The notes under the pieces: model-generated
What the model saw: only the letters and a program-made list of their open reading frames with translations
The model's database searches: none
What the model was told of the DNA's origin: nothing
Made by a program: the position numbers and the translations under genes
Shown here: positions 1 to 6,873 of the stretch, in pieces
How the letters are laid out: each line of letters opens with the position of its first letter
How positions within the stretch are numbered: position 1 is the first letter of the stretch
Assembly: GCA_002686995.1 (NCBI GenBank)
Contig: NYZC01000185.1
Location: forward strand, 1-39,915
DNA: 39,915 nt
DNA from: Phycisphaeraceae bacterium
GTDB taxonomy: Bacteria > Planctomycetota > Phycisphaerae > Phycisphaerales > Phycisphaeraceae
Direction of reading: 5' to 3'

Positions 1-34
1 GACGTTCGACCTTCGACCTTTGACCTTCGACTTC
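1..34. repeat. Short degenerate tandem repeat (TTCGACC-type)
   Basis: The first bases repeat units close to TTCGACC or TTTGACC four to five times. A hairpin-like ACTTCT...AAGAAGT pair follows at about 30-54. The same style of repeat recurs at 32452-32492, and a related one at 21951-22008, so this looks like a dispersed intergenic simple repeat. It lies just past the stop of the ATPase gene and has no coding potential that I trust. Confidence 0.5.
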
Positions 35-68
35 TCGTCACCGCGACAAGAAGTGATGCCGGAAGAAT

Positions 69-1745
69 CTAGACCCCGTTCACGTACTGATGCCGGCGCG
101 TCACGCGGCGCTGGACCGGCTCGACGGCCACGATGTCCATGTCCTGCGGCAGGTCCGCGAGGTACTGCCGCACGTTGTGCAGGGCGAGCTGGCCGCGCAG
201 CTTGTCCAGCGTGTCCGCCAGGGCGTGCTCGACGTCGTCGAGGCAGACGCCTTCGACGCCGCCCGCCACCTCGCGGAAGGCGGCGCGGCGCCGCGCCTCG
301 CGGCAGACCTGCTCGAGGATGCGCCCGCTGACCACCTCGCGGCAGTTCACGACCCGCTGGGTGTTGTCGCGGAACCGGATCGTGCACAGGTCGTTGTCCG
401 CGTTCGGGGCGTACAGCCGCGAGACGACCAGCTCGATCAGGTCGAGGCGCGTGCGCGCCGCCTGGTCGCCGTTGGGGTGGTACGGGAACTGCTCCTGCAG
501 GTGAATGGGCAGGATCTGGCGCGCCGAGCGCATGTCGGGCCGCCGGATCTCGAACTGCATCTCGAGTCGCTCGACGAGCGCCGGATCGATGAGATCGACG
601 CGATTCGTCGCGGCGATGACGACGATGCCCGAGTCGCCGTCGGTGGCGAACCCCTGCATCTCCGCGAGCAGGGCGGCGAGGAACTTGTCGCCGTGCTGGC
701 TCATCGACCCGCCGCGGACCCGCGCGATCGACTCGACCTCGTCCAGGAACAGCAGCCCGAACTCGCCGGCGTCGCGCAGGGCCTTGAAGCACTCGCGGAT
801 GCGGCGCTGGGTGACGCCGACGTACGGATCCTCGAACTGGCCGGGCTTCACGACGCAGATGTTGCACCGGCGGCCGAGGTTGCGCTGCACCTGTGCGGCC
901 GAGACCCGCGCCATCAGGGTCTTGCCGCACCCGGGGGGGCCGATCATCAGGATGCCGAGCTGCTTGCCGTCGAGCAGCCCGTACTTGCGCGCGACCTTCT
1001 TCTGCGACATCATCAGCATCAGCGCCGAGACGAGCTGATCGAGCGTCTGCCGCGCCCGGCCGCCGACGCGATCGGCATCGATGTCCTCCACCTGCTCCAC
1101 GCGGAACTCCTGGCCCTCGGCCCGCCGGATGCGCTCGAAGCCGAGGCGCGCGGTGCGATCCCAGCGCACCAGGTCGCCGGGCTGCCAGTCCTCCCGCGGG
1201 ACGCCGTCCGCCAGGCCGATGACCTCCTCCTGCTCGCCGCGCCGCACGAGCATGCGCCCGTCCTCGGTGAAGTGATCGAACGCCGCGACCTCGCCGAAGC
1301 AGACGACCATCGGGGACTTGCGGATCACGGCGGAGAGGTCCTGGTTGAGCAGAACGGCGTCGCCGACCGCGAGGCTCTCCGGATCGAGATCGTCGGCGAT
1401 CGGAATGACGCGCCACGCGTTGCCGTGGGCGATCATCGCCGTGGGCACGGCGCCGGTCTCGGCGGACGCGACATAGATCGCGGGGTGCAGCGGCGGCTCG
1501 GTGAGCTTCGCCAGCACGTTCTCCATCTCCTTGAAGCTGCGCTCGGCGCGGCGCAGGCCCTCCGACTGCGCCGACATGCGACCCAGCAGGTACCGGTCGA
1601 CGTGCGTCGCCAGCTCCGGCTGGTTCTGCCGGAACTCGCTGAGCATCGCGTATCGGGCTTCGAGCGGAAGGCTCTCGTCGCACAGCATCTTCGTGACGTC
1701 GTCGGGAATGGTCTGGCGCGAGCTGGAGCTAGTGCGTCGGGGCAT
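69..1745 (-). CDS. AAA+ ATPase of the Mpa/ARC proteasomal-ATPase type, last gene of the ubiquitin-like operon
   Basis: A 558-residue hexameric-type unfoldase candidate. An N-terminal helical, likely coiled-coil segment (about 20-85) is followed by one or two OB-like beta regions (about 95-215) and an AAA domain. The AAA domain has Walker A GPPGCGKT (269-276), Walker B LLFLDE (331-336), sensor-1 Asn381 and a candidate Arg finger at 393. The segment at about 300-320 (FEDPYVGVTQRRIR) matches the pore-loop neighbourhood of proteasomal ATPases. After the AAA core, TIRFRD (455-460) and the following helix resemble the Mpa/ARC-specific insertion, so I place it in that family rather than Vps4/Cdc48. 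It ends YVNGV, so neither the Mpa GQYL tail nor an HbYX tail is present. The start at 1745 is chosen for a GGAGGT seven bases upstream; a longer reading to 1811 lacks this. It overlaps the JAMM gene by 17 bases. By inference it unfolds tagged substrates; its protease partner is unknown. Confidence 0.88.
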   Translation of the reverse strand: MPRRTSSSSRQTIPDDVTKMLCDESLPLEARYAMLSEFRQNQPELATHVDRYLLGRMSAQSEGLRRAERSFKEMENVLAKLTEPPLHPAIYVASAETGAVPTAMIAHGNAWRVIPIADDLDPESLAVGDAVLLNQDLSAVIRKSPMVVCFGEVAAFDHFTEDGRMLVRRGEQEEVIGLADGVPREDWQPGDLVRWDRTARLGFERIRRAEGQEFRVEQVEDIDADRVGGRARQTLDQLVSALMLMMSQKKVARKYGLLDGKQLGILMIGPPGCGKTLMARVSAAQVQRNLGRRCNICVVKPGQFEDPYVGVTQRRIRECFKALRDAGEFGLLFLDEVESIARVRGGSMSQHGDKFLAALLAEMQGFATDGDSGIVVIAATNRVDLIDPALVERLEMQFEIRRPDMRSARQILPIHLQEQFPYHPNGDQAARTRLDLIELVVSRLYAPNADNDLCTIRFRDNTQRVVNCREVVSGRILEQVCREARRRAAFREVAGGVEGVCLDDVEHALADTLDKLRGQLALHNVRQYLADLPQDMDIVAVEPVQRRVTRRHQYVNGV

Positions 1746-2847
1746 TTTCGTGACCTCCAATGGTGGCGAGGGGGGCGTCGGCGGGACCGATCGCTTCGGG
1801 TGAGCCGTCAACGTGGAAAGCGCGCGCGCGGATCATGCCGCGGCGCCAGCCGAACAGGGTCGGGATGATGCCGTCCGTCCGGTCGGTCAGCAGCAGGCCG
1901 ACCTGGTAGGCGCGGGGAAAGACGGTCCTGTGCAGGCTGCAGTCGTCGGTGGAGAAGAAGATGCGCCGCAGGGGACACACCTCCTGCCGCTCGCTTGGGC
2001 ACTTGCGGCACCAGTCGGGGTGCGAGTGCCACCAACCGACGAAGATTTCGTCAGACTGCCGCAGCTGAAGTGCAGCCCGGGCGTCGGACCAGGTCTCGTG
2101 CGTGAACGTCAGCTTCATCGAGGCGCTGCGGGTGTGGCGCGCCGGGACCTGGGCGGTGATTTCCAGGCACAGCCGTCCGCCGGCGGCGTCGCGGGCGAGA
2201 CGGCCGAGCAGGACGCCGCCCGTTTCGACCTCGCCGGCCTCGCGCACCCGCGCCCGGGTCTCCTCGAGCACGTCGGGCCGAATCAGCACCGGGACGTCGT
2301 CGGGATCACCGGCACCGATGACGGTCGAGCGATCCAGGCGCGACGCGAGGTCGGCATCGGCGATGTCGAGGACGAGGGGCTCCTCCACCACGTCCCGGTC
2401 GTGGCCGTCGGTCCCGGGCGGCGCCGATTCGCGGACGAACGCCAGCGTCCGGTACTCGAACGTCTGGCCGGACTCGAGTCGGCCCTCGTCAACCAGCGCC
2501 GAGGAGACCTTCTCGGCGGCGCTGCGGAAGTAGTCGACGGGAATCGACTCGGACCACGGACGGCCGTCGTCGGTGGCGATCGATATCCGGATCGATTGGA
2601 CCCAGGGCGCGCCGCGGTCCTCGAGCCATTCGGGCTCGAGCAGGTAGTCGGGCGTCGCGAGCACCGGCGCCACGCGGCCGGCGGCGATCGCGGCGAACTG
2701 CAGGTGCTCGACGGCCGGCTTCCAGTCGATCCGGATCGGCCACTGGCCGAGCGGTCGACCCTGGTCGTCCTGGATCTCGACGGCGAGCTGGTATTCGGTC
2801 CGACTTCGGCGGTTCTTCGCTTCGCTTCGATGTTCGGTGGTCGGCAT
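1729..2847 (-). CDS. JAMM/JAB metallo-isopeptidase with Cys-containing insert
   Basis: A 372-residue protein with an unrecognised N-terminal region (about 1-190) and a C-terminal JAB/MPN domain. The JAMM metal site is complete: Glu208 before GGVLLG (210-215), His274-Ser-His276-Pro, and Ser299-x-x-Asp302. Between the HxH and SxxD parts sits an insert with three Cys (280, 283, 291) and a fourth at 303, which may bind an extra zinc. JAMM enzymes cleave isopeptide bonds to ubiquitin-like proteins. Here it lies between the ubiquitin-like gene and the ATPase, so it probably removes the tag from substrates, as Rpn11 does at the proteasome (inference). The start at 2847 has GGAGAC upstream; an upstream in-frame ATG at 3018 lies inside a palindromic repeat and is less likely. 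Confidence 0.9.
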   Translation of the reverse strand: MPTTEHRSEAKNRRSRTEYQLAVEIQDDQGRPLGQWPIRIDWKPAVEHLQFAAIAAGRVAPVLATPDYLLEPEWLEDRGAPWVQSIRISIATDDGRPWSESIPVDYFRSAAEKVSSALVDEGRLESGQTFEYRTLAFVRESAPPGTDGHDRDVVEEPLVLDIADADLASRLDRSTVIGAGDPDDVPVLIRPDVLEETRARVREAGEVETGGVLLGRLARDAAGGRLCLEITAQVPARHTRSASMKLTFTHETWSDARAALQLRQSDEIFVGWWHSHPDWCRKCPSERQEVCPLRRIFFSTDDCSLHRTVFPRAYQVGLLLTDRTDGIIPTLFGWRRGMIRARAFHVDGSPEAIGPADAPLATIGGHENAPTH

Positions 2848-3099
2848 GGCGGTGTCTCCGTGGCAGCGCGTCGTCGGCGCGCACCGCCCCCGGCGGGGGG
2901 TGAACCCGGTCCTTTCGGGCCGGACGATCACCCCCTTCGGTCGAACCCCTAACGCGGCCCTGCCGCACCGGGGAAGAACCACGGATGAACACGGATGTTT
3001 CGGATCCGGACGCCGCAAGGAGTCCGGTCCGTAAAAAAACCGTGCCCATCCGAGTTCATCCGTGGTTCTCCCGCGGCGGCTTTCGGCGCGGTCGGACCC
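2848..3099 (-). other. Structured 252-base spacer between the ubiquitin-like gene and the JAMM gene
   Basis: The rest of the operon has gaps of 24 bases or less, so this spacer stands out. Besides the palindromic element at 2976-3068, the JAMM leader contains two GC-rich hairpins. At 2882-2902 CACC/GGTG and C4/G4 arms pair. At 2906-2923 the minus-strand RNA reads CCGGCCC-GAAA-GGACCGG, a seven-pair stem with a GNRA tetraloop. No U-tract follows. It may attenuate, process or stabilise the transcript between the tag genes and the isopeptidase/ATPase pair. That role is inference. Confidence 0.5.
2976..3068. repeat. Palindromic intergenic element, copy 1
   Basis: Arms 2976-2997 (begins GAACCACGGATGAACACG) and 3047-3068 are inverted copies, 22 bases with one mismatch. 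The loop holds a second stem, CCGGAC...GTCCGG. The same element, with the same GGACGCC-rich inner hairpin, recurs at 11172-11294. It behaves like a REP/MITE-type dispersed element. Confidence 0.8.
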
Positions 3100-3375
3100 T
3101 CAACCGGCGTCGATGCTCGGCGAGATCATCAGCTCGTCATCCTCGCGCAGCGCGTCGACGACGCGCTCGGACGCGTGAAGGTGACGGCCTTCCCGCTCGA
3201 GACGGGCGGCGTAGCTCAGGCGCTCGCCGCGCGACTCCGACGGCAGTTCGAGGTCCGGCAGCAGGCGATCGACCAGCTGGCCGATCGTGCCTTCGCCGTG
3301 CTCACGGACCCGGATGCGCTTCTGGCCCGTGGCATCCGAAACGTGCAACGACATCCTGTCAGTGGTGCTCACCAT
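3100..3375 (-). CDS. Ubiquitin-like (beta-grasp) protein with C-terminal Gly
   Basis: A 91-residue protein whose layout fits a ubiquitin-like beta-grasp fold. It has an N-terminal beta hairpin (about 8-26, with alternating hydrophobics), a helix around TIGQLVDRLL (30-39), then strands ending in a VVDALREDDELMISP segment (72-86) that resembles the last strand of ubiquitin-like proteins. The chain ends ...PSIDAG, so the terminal residue is a single Gly with nothing after it. That suits direct adenylation by the neighbouring E1 without proteolytic maturation, and the JAMM protein may act only as a deconjugase (inference). It is not Pup: the length, fold pattern and C-terminal Gly differ. AAAGGAGG lies just upstream of the ATG. 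Assignment rests on pattern plus its place among E1, E2 and JAMM genes. Confidence 0.82.
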   Translation of the reverse strand: MVSTTDRMSLHVSDATGQKRIRVREHGEGTIGQLVDRLLPDLELPSESRGERLSYAARLEREGRHLHASERVVDALREDDELMISPSIDAG

Positions 3376-3389
3376 GGTGGGGCCTCCTT

Positions 3390-4299
3390 TCAGGCGGAAC
3401 GGGCGACGGCTCGCCACGGAGAACGACTCCGCAGAAAGGCCTTCGCGATGACGGAATCCCGGCAGAGCGCCCGCGCTTCCCGGCCGCAGCAGTCGACGGC
3501 GACCGACAGGCCGGAAAGGCAAGCGGCAAGATCGGTCTCGCGGCATGGGGCGGGCGGCCGCGACTGGAACCGGATCGACCACCCGCCGTCCTCCTCCGTG
3601 GCGGCGGCGCGGGCGAACCGGACGGCGGCGGTGACCTGGAGCAGGAGCACGCCGATTGCGCGCCGCCGCGGGGCGGGCAGGCGCTGCTCGCCCCGGGCGA
3701 TCTCGACGTCGACGAGCAGGCGCCGCCGGTCGTCGGGGCCGTCGTGCAGGATCCGCGCGCTGGCGGCCTGGCGCGACGGTGAGGGGTCGGGCCGCGTCGT
3801 CCTGTGCGGGCCAGCCCGACTGGCGGCACAGGGTCGCGAGGCCGCTTTGCTCCTCTTCCGCCCCGGATTCGTCGACGGCAGGTGAGTCTTTTCGCGTCGA
3901 CCCGCGCTTCGAAGGCGCCAGCGCCTGGCGCAGGTCCGTGAAGAGGGCGCCGACCCGATCGATCAGCGCGTCGGCCCCGTCGTCCGCGACGGTCAGCTCG
4001 CCGATCAGCATCGGGCTCGGGGCGCCCTCGGCTGCACTGATCGCGTGTTTCACCCCCCAGTCGGCGTCGGCGTTGCGGCGCAGGAATCGCCAGGCCGGAC
4101 AGCGGACGGGCGCCGCCGATCCGGCGACGGGGATCTCGACGGTCAGGCCGAGATCGTCGAGGCGGGCCGAGCCGCGGTGCATCGCGCCGTTTGCGATCGT
4201 GATCGCCCAGTGGTCTTCCGAGACCGCGCGCACGCTCGTGGCGTGCGTCTTGAGGGCCGTGACGAGGTCACCGCGCGGGGATGGCGACGGAAGCTGCAT
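3390..4299 (-). CDS. Unrecognised protein of the ubiquitin-like operon; reading requires one frameshift
   Basis: Translation starts at 4299 (MQLPSPSPRG), with GGAGG eight bases upstream and two bases after the E2 stop. The first frame reads well to about 3790 but never closes before the ubiquitin-like gene. From about 3780 down to a TGA at 3390 a second frame has clear coding character (ILHDG..., then VLLLQVTAAVRFARAAAT). The join needs one base skipped, and a CCCC run (GGGG at 3783-3786 on plus) is the natural place. The corrected product is about 302 residues. I recognise no family. Both halves share a loose pattern of beta strands, a hydrophobic strand ending in an acidic turn, then a helix, so an internal duplication or an adaptor fold is possible but weakly supported. 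It may be an assembly error, a real lesion, or +1 programmed frameshifting at CCC-C. Confidence 0.6.
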
Positions 4300-4301
4300 G
4301 A

Positions 4302-4787
4302 TCAGGCCCTCCATCTCAGGGGTCGCGGGTCGATCGGAAAGCGGTCGCGCGGCTGGTTGCGCGCCCACTGCGCCGCCGCCGCGTTGAGCGGGTCGTGAGG
4401 CGAATACTTCTGCCAGGTGATGATCTCGAACAGCTGGTAGAGGATCGACGTCAGCGTGATGGCCGGGCCCACGTGCCCGATGCAGACGTACGGGACGCGA
4501 TCCGAGATGTTGGGGTGCCAGGGGTTGCGCGGCCCGCCCCAGCACAGGAGCTTCACCGGATCGACGAAGCGGAGATGGTCCTCCGTGAACCAGATGTGGA
4601 CCGCGAACTCGTCGGCCTCCCGGACCTCGCCGCCGTCGTCGCGCACCAGCCCCCTGCAATGAAACAGGGCCATGTAGCGCGACGGCGGCCCGACGGGTAC
4701 GAGGTCGACCAGCTCGCTGTCCTCGACGAGCGGGATGGTCTGCTCGAACGTCTCACGGAGAAAGCTTTCCAGGATGACGTCAGGCAT
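4302..4787 (-). CDS. E2-like (UBC-fold) conjugating protein
   Basis: A 161-residue protein with the E2 hallmarks in order: HPN at 91-93, candidate catalytic Cys102 (PYVCIG) 11 residues after the His, a helix ILYQLFEII (115-123), then DPLN at 132-135 followed by an Ala-rich helix. In eukaryotic E2s the HPN Asn supports isopeptide formation and the Cys carries the thioester; the spacing here is nearly the same. It would take the ubiquitin-like protein from the adjacent E1 and pass it to a substrate, perhaps with the RING-type protein. The start overlaps the last eight bases of the E1 gene, and the GAGGAG binding site sits inside the E1 C-terminal codons, so the two are translationally coupled. 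Confidence 0.92.
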   Translation of the reverse strand: MPDVILESFLRETFEQTIPLVEDSELVDLVPVGPPSRYMALFHCRGLVRDDGGEVREADEFAVHIWFTEDHLRFVDPVKLLCWGGPRNPWHPNISDRVPYVCIGHVGPAITLTSILYQLFEIITWQKYSPHDPLNAAAAQWARNQPRDRFPIDPRPLRWRA

Positions 4788-5973
4788 GGGGGATCTCCTC
4801 GGGAGCCGGGTCAGAGTGGTTTCTGGACGTCTCGTTGCCGGCGCAGTCGGGCCCGATCAGCAGGTGGGCGTCCGGGTGACCTTCGCGCGCGACGGACACG
4901 ATGTCGCCGTCGCGCAGACCCACGCGGGCGAGGGGCCAGGCAAGGTGGCGGTCGGATAGCGAGGGCGCATCCAGCCGTTCGAGCTGCTGCGACGCGACGG
5001 GCACCATGCCGGGCTGACCGCAGCGGCGGCAGCGACTCTGCGCGGCGGTCAGGCGCGATTCGAGGCGCAGCACGCTCCGCGTCGCGCCGCAGTCGGCGCA
5101 GACGAGCGCGCGGGTGAACGCTCGGCCGGCAATGCGCACGGTCGTGCCGTTCGGGGCGTCGAGGACCTGTCGGAGCGTGGTGGTCCGCGCTGATCCGCCG
5201 AGGGGGAGCACGTCCCAGTGCTCGTGGCCACTCAGGCAGTCCTCGCGACGGTCGAACGCGGTGACGACGTGCCGGTGCGTGCGCGTGCAGAACGTGACCT
5301 GGCGACGCGCGGCGGCGTCGTCCCAGTCGCCTCGGACGACCTTGTCGGCCTCGACGACCATGAGCGAGGCCGCCAGGGCGCCCAGCGAGGCCGGGGCGTT
5401 CGTCGGCGCGGCATCCGGCGTCGCGCGATCGCAGGGGTGGCGCGCCGACAGTGCCGCGTAATCCACGGGGGACATGGCGCACTCCAGGCACGGCTCGTCC
5501 GGGCCCTGCCGGTAGACGTTGACGCGCACGAGGTGAAGGTCGGGATCCACGCCGGCATCGATCCACGGGATGCCGAGCCGCTGGCACGTGCGGTTGAGAT
5601 AGAGACGGGGGCCGCGGCTGTCGAGGCACGAGAGCAGTGCCGTGACGCCGCGCACGGCGCCGAGCGGCACGTCCTCGACGCGCGCCGCGATCGGGACGAC
5701 GTCGAGCGCGGGGTTGATCCGGTGGGCGAGCGCCGCCATCGCCCGCACCTTCGGCCGGCCCACGTCCGTGCGCAGGATGCACTGACCGGACAGGTTGCGC
5801 GCCTCGTACGCGTCGGGATCGATGAGTATGAGCGTCGAAACGGCCTGCGACCGCGCCATCATGGCGACGACGGCGGAGCCGATGTTGCCGCAACCGACGA
5901 TGCACACGCTGAACGGGGATGCATCATCCGCGCGCTGCGGGTTTTCCCGGATTTCCGTGCTGAGTGCGGTCAT
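4780..5973 (-). CDS. E1-like (ThiF/MoeB-fold) ubiquitin-activating enzyme with extra C-terminal zinc-ribbon region
   Basis: A 397-residue adenylating enzyme. The nucleotide-binding GxGxxG (27-32, GCGNIG) is followed by Asp52 (LIDPD) and a NLSGQ motif (60-64). Known E1/MoeB/ThiF proteins have NLxRQ here, so the usual Arg is replaced by Gly63. A structural zinc site is likely made by Cys162-x2-Cys165 and Cys246 plus His249. Cys181 (HPCDRATP), in the crossover region, is my best candidate for the thioester Cys. Beyond the E1 core (about 265-397) lies a CxxC pair (292/295) and another (315/318), a zinc ribbon, then GLRDGDIVSV, which looks like a beta-grasp or E2-docking element. AAAGGAGG precedes the ATG. 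The RING-type gene ends 24 bases upstream; the E2 gene overlaps downstream. Confidence 0.92.
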   Translation of the reverse strand: MTALSTEIRENPQRADDASPFSVCIVGCGNIGSAVVAMMARSQAVSTLILIDPDAYEARNLSGQCILRTDVGRPKVRAMAALAHRINPALDVVPIAARVEDVPLGAVRGVTALLSCLDSRGPRLYLNRTCQRLGIPWIDAGVDPDLHLVRVNVYRQGPDEPCLECAMSPVDYAALSARHPCDRATPDAAPTNAPASLGALAASLMVVEADKVVRGDWDDAAARRQVTFCTRTHRHVVTAFDRREDCLSGHEHWDVLPLGGSARTTTLRQVLDAPNGTTVRIAGRAFTRALVCADCGATRSVLRLESRLTAAQSRCRRCGQPGMVPVASQQLERLDAPSLSDRHLAWPLARVGLRDGDIVSVAREGHPDAHLLIGPDCAGNETSRNHSDPAPEEIPHA

Positions 5974-5997
5974 GGTGGCCTCCTTTCGCAGGGCGTG

Positions 5998-6528
5998 TCA
6001 CAGGTCCTCGGGCGTCCAGCGGTAGCCGCCGTCCAGCGCGGTCGGATGATCGACGCATGCCGCGCAAAGGTCGCTGTAGGTCCAGCAGGGGCGCTTCGCG
6101 GTCTGGTGATGCGCGACGTGGCACGTCGGACACCGCACCGAATCCGTCTCGTGCTCGATTTCGAGCATGCATCTGGGGCATTTGGCGCCTTTCGGGCCCG
6201 CAAACGGTGTGATGACCGGCAGGGTTTCGGTGCTGAACAGGGCGCGACCGGCGTCCAGGCGCAGCTCGTCGCGGTGCTCGAGCATGCGCAGGCCGAACAC
6301 GGGCGCCCCGTTGACGCGCACGCGCTTCGGGTCCGCGCAGACGAGCGCCCATTCCTGGCGTTCGTCGCTGTCGCTGCGCACCAGCGTCACCAGCGCTGCG
6401 TCGCCCTGCGCGTCGCAGACATGAACCGCGTGCGCAGCGTCTTCGGAGGCGCGCAACCCGAGGCGCGCGCCGTCGATTGCGCGATGGCGCCAGCTTTCGT
6501 CGTCGTTCTGAGTCCAGATGTTGGCCAT
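5998..6528 (-). CDS. FHA-like domain plus RING-type treble-clef zinc protein, candidate E3
   Basis: A 176-residue protein and the first gene of the operon. Residues about 20-105 look FHA-like: RVRVNGAPV (69-77) and MLEHRDELRL (82-91) fit the conserved NG and hydrophobic-x-HGDxL patterns, although the fold call is tentative. The C-terminal part has a RING-like ligand ladder: Cys117/120, Cys133/136, His140/141, Cys148, Cys155/158. Prokaryotic RING families found next to ubiquitin, E1, E2 and JAB genes are known from comparative genomics (the Prok-RING families of Burroughs, Iyer and Aravind). So a ligase or scaffold role is a reasoned inference, not shown. No membrane segment is seen. The start at 6528 is favoured (AAGGA upstream); extension to 6639 would run through the intergenic promoter. 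Confidence 0.78.
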   Translation of the reverse strand: MANIWTQNDDESWRHRAIDGARLGLRASEDAAHAVHVCDAQGDAALVTLVRSDSDERQEWALVCADPKRVRVNGAPVFGLRMLEHRDELRLDAGRALFSTETLPVITPFAGPKGAKCPRCMLEIEHETDSVRCPTCHVAHHQTAKRPCWTYSDLCAACVDHPTALDGGYRWTPEDL

Positions 6529-6873
6529 GGGTGTAGATTTCCTTCGCTTGCGCTTGACAGTTCGTAGCGCGGTGCTTACACTGGCTGATTCGTCGCGCAG
6601 ATAAGTTGCTGCACGACCTTCCGTTTTTTTGGCTGACAAAGAGAAGAATAGACCCCCTTGTCAAGGGTCCACCGCGATGGGTATGTCAACGGCTCGAGTA
6701 AGGTTGTGTGCAGGCGCGCCGAAAGCGAGGCGAGCGCACACGGAAGCGCGCATCGCGCGAAAGAAATTCCGAATAGAGGTCATACAAATCGGGAAAAAGA
6801 TCACGTCCAGCACACACGCCGGCCGGGCGGAAGAGCAGGCCGGCATTCAAAAACCCATGAAGGGAGGCAAGTC
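6529..6873. other. Divergent control region between the ubiquitin-like operon and the HTH gene
   Basis: A 345-base stretch without a trusted gene, visibly poorer in GC than its surroundings. It contains the rightward promoter at 6554-6582 and a perfect palindrome CCCTTG-T-CAAGGG (6655-6667). Read on the minus strand the palindrome includes TTGACA, a possible -35 box for the operon, though the hexamer 17 bases on (CTTTGT) is a poor -10. A TGACAA...TTGTCA inverted pair (6634-6663) encloses the same site. TGTGTGC and GCACAC arms at 6705-6711 and 6736-6741 are weaker. The palindrome is a candidate operator for the HTH protein (inference). Confidence 0.5.
6554..6582 (+). promoter_or_regulatory. 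Sigma-70-type promoter toward the HTH gene
   Basis: TTGACA (6554-6559), a 17-base spacer and TACACT (6577-6582) give a near-ideal vegetative promoter pointing right. It implies a leader of about 285 bases before the HTH gene at 6874. It lies in the shared control region with the divergent operon, only 26 bases from the RING-type start codon. Confidence 0.6.

Noticed and set aside
90..1868. Long plus-strand open frame opposite the ATPase gene
   Set aside because: It is a GC-rich shadow; the minus-strand frame has full AAA motifs, a good binding site and normal composition.
69..3375. Classification as a Pup-proteasome locus because of the Mpa-like ATPase
   Set aside because: No PafA, Dop or proteasome subunit is present, and the small protein is beta-grasp-like ending in Gly, not a disordered Gln/Glu-ended Pup.
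3100..4659. Reading the unknown protein and the ubiquitin-like protein as one fused chain
   Set aside because: The middle part becomes Arg/Pro-rich shadow sequence, another frame is clearly coding there, and the ubiquitin-like gene has its own AAAGGAGG and ATG.
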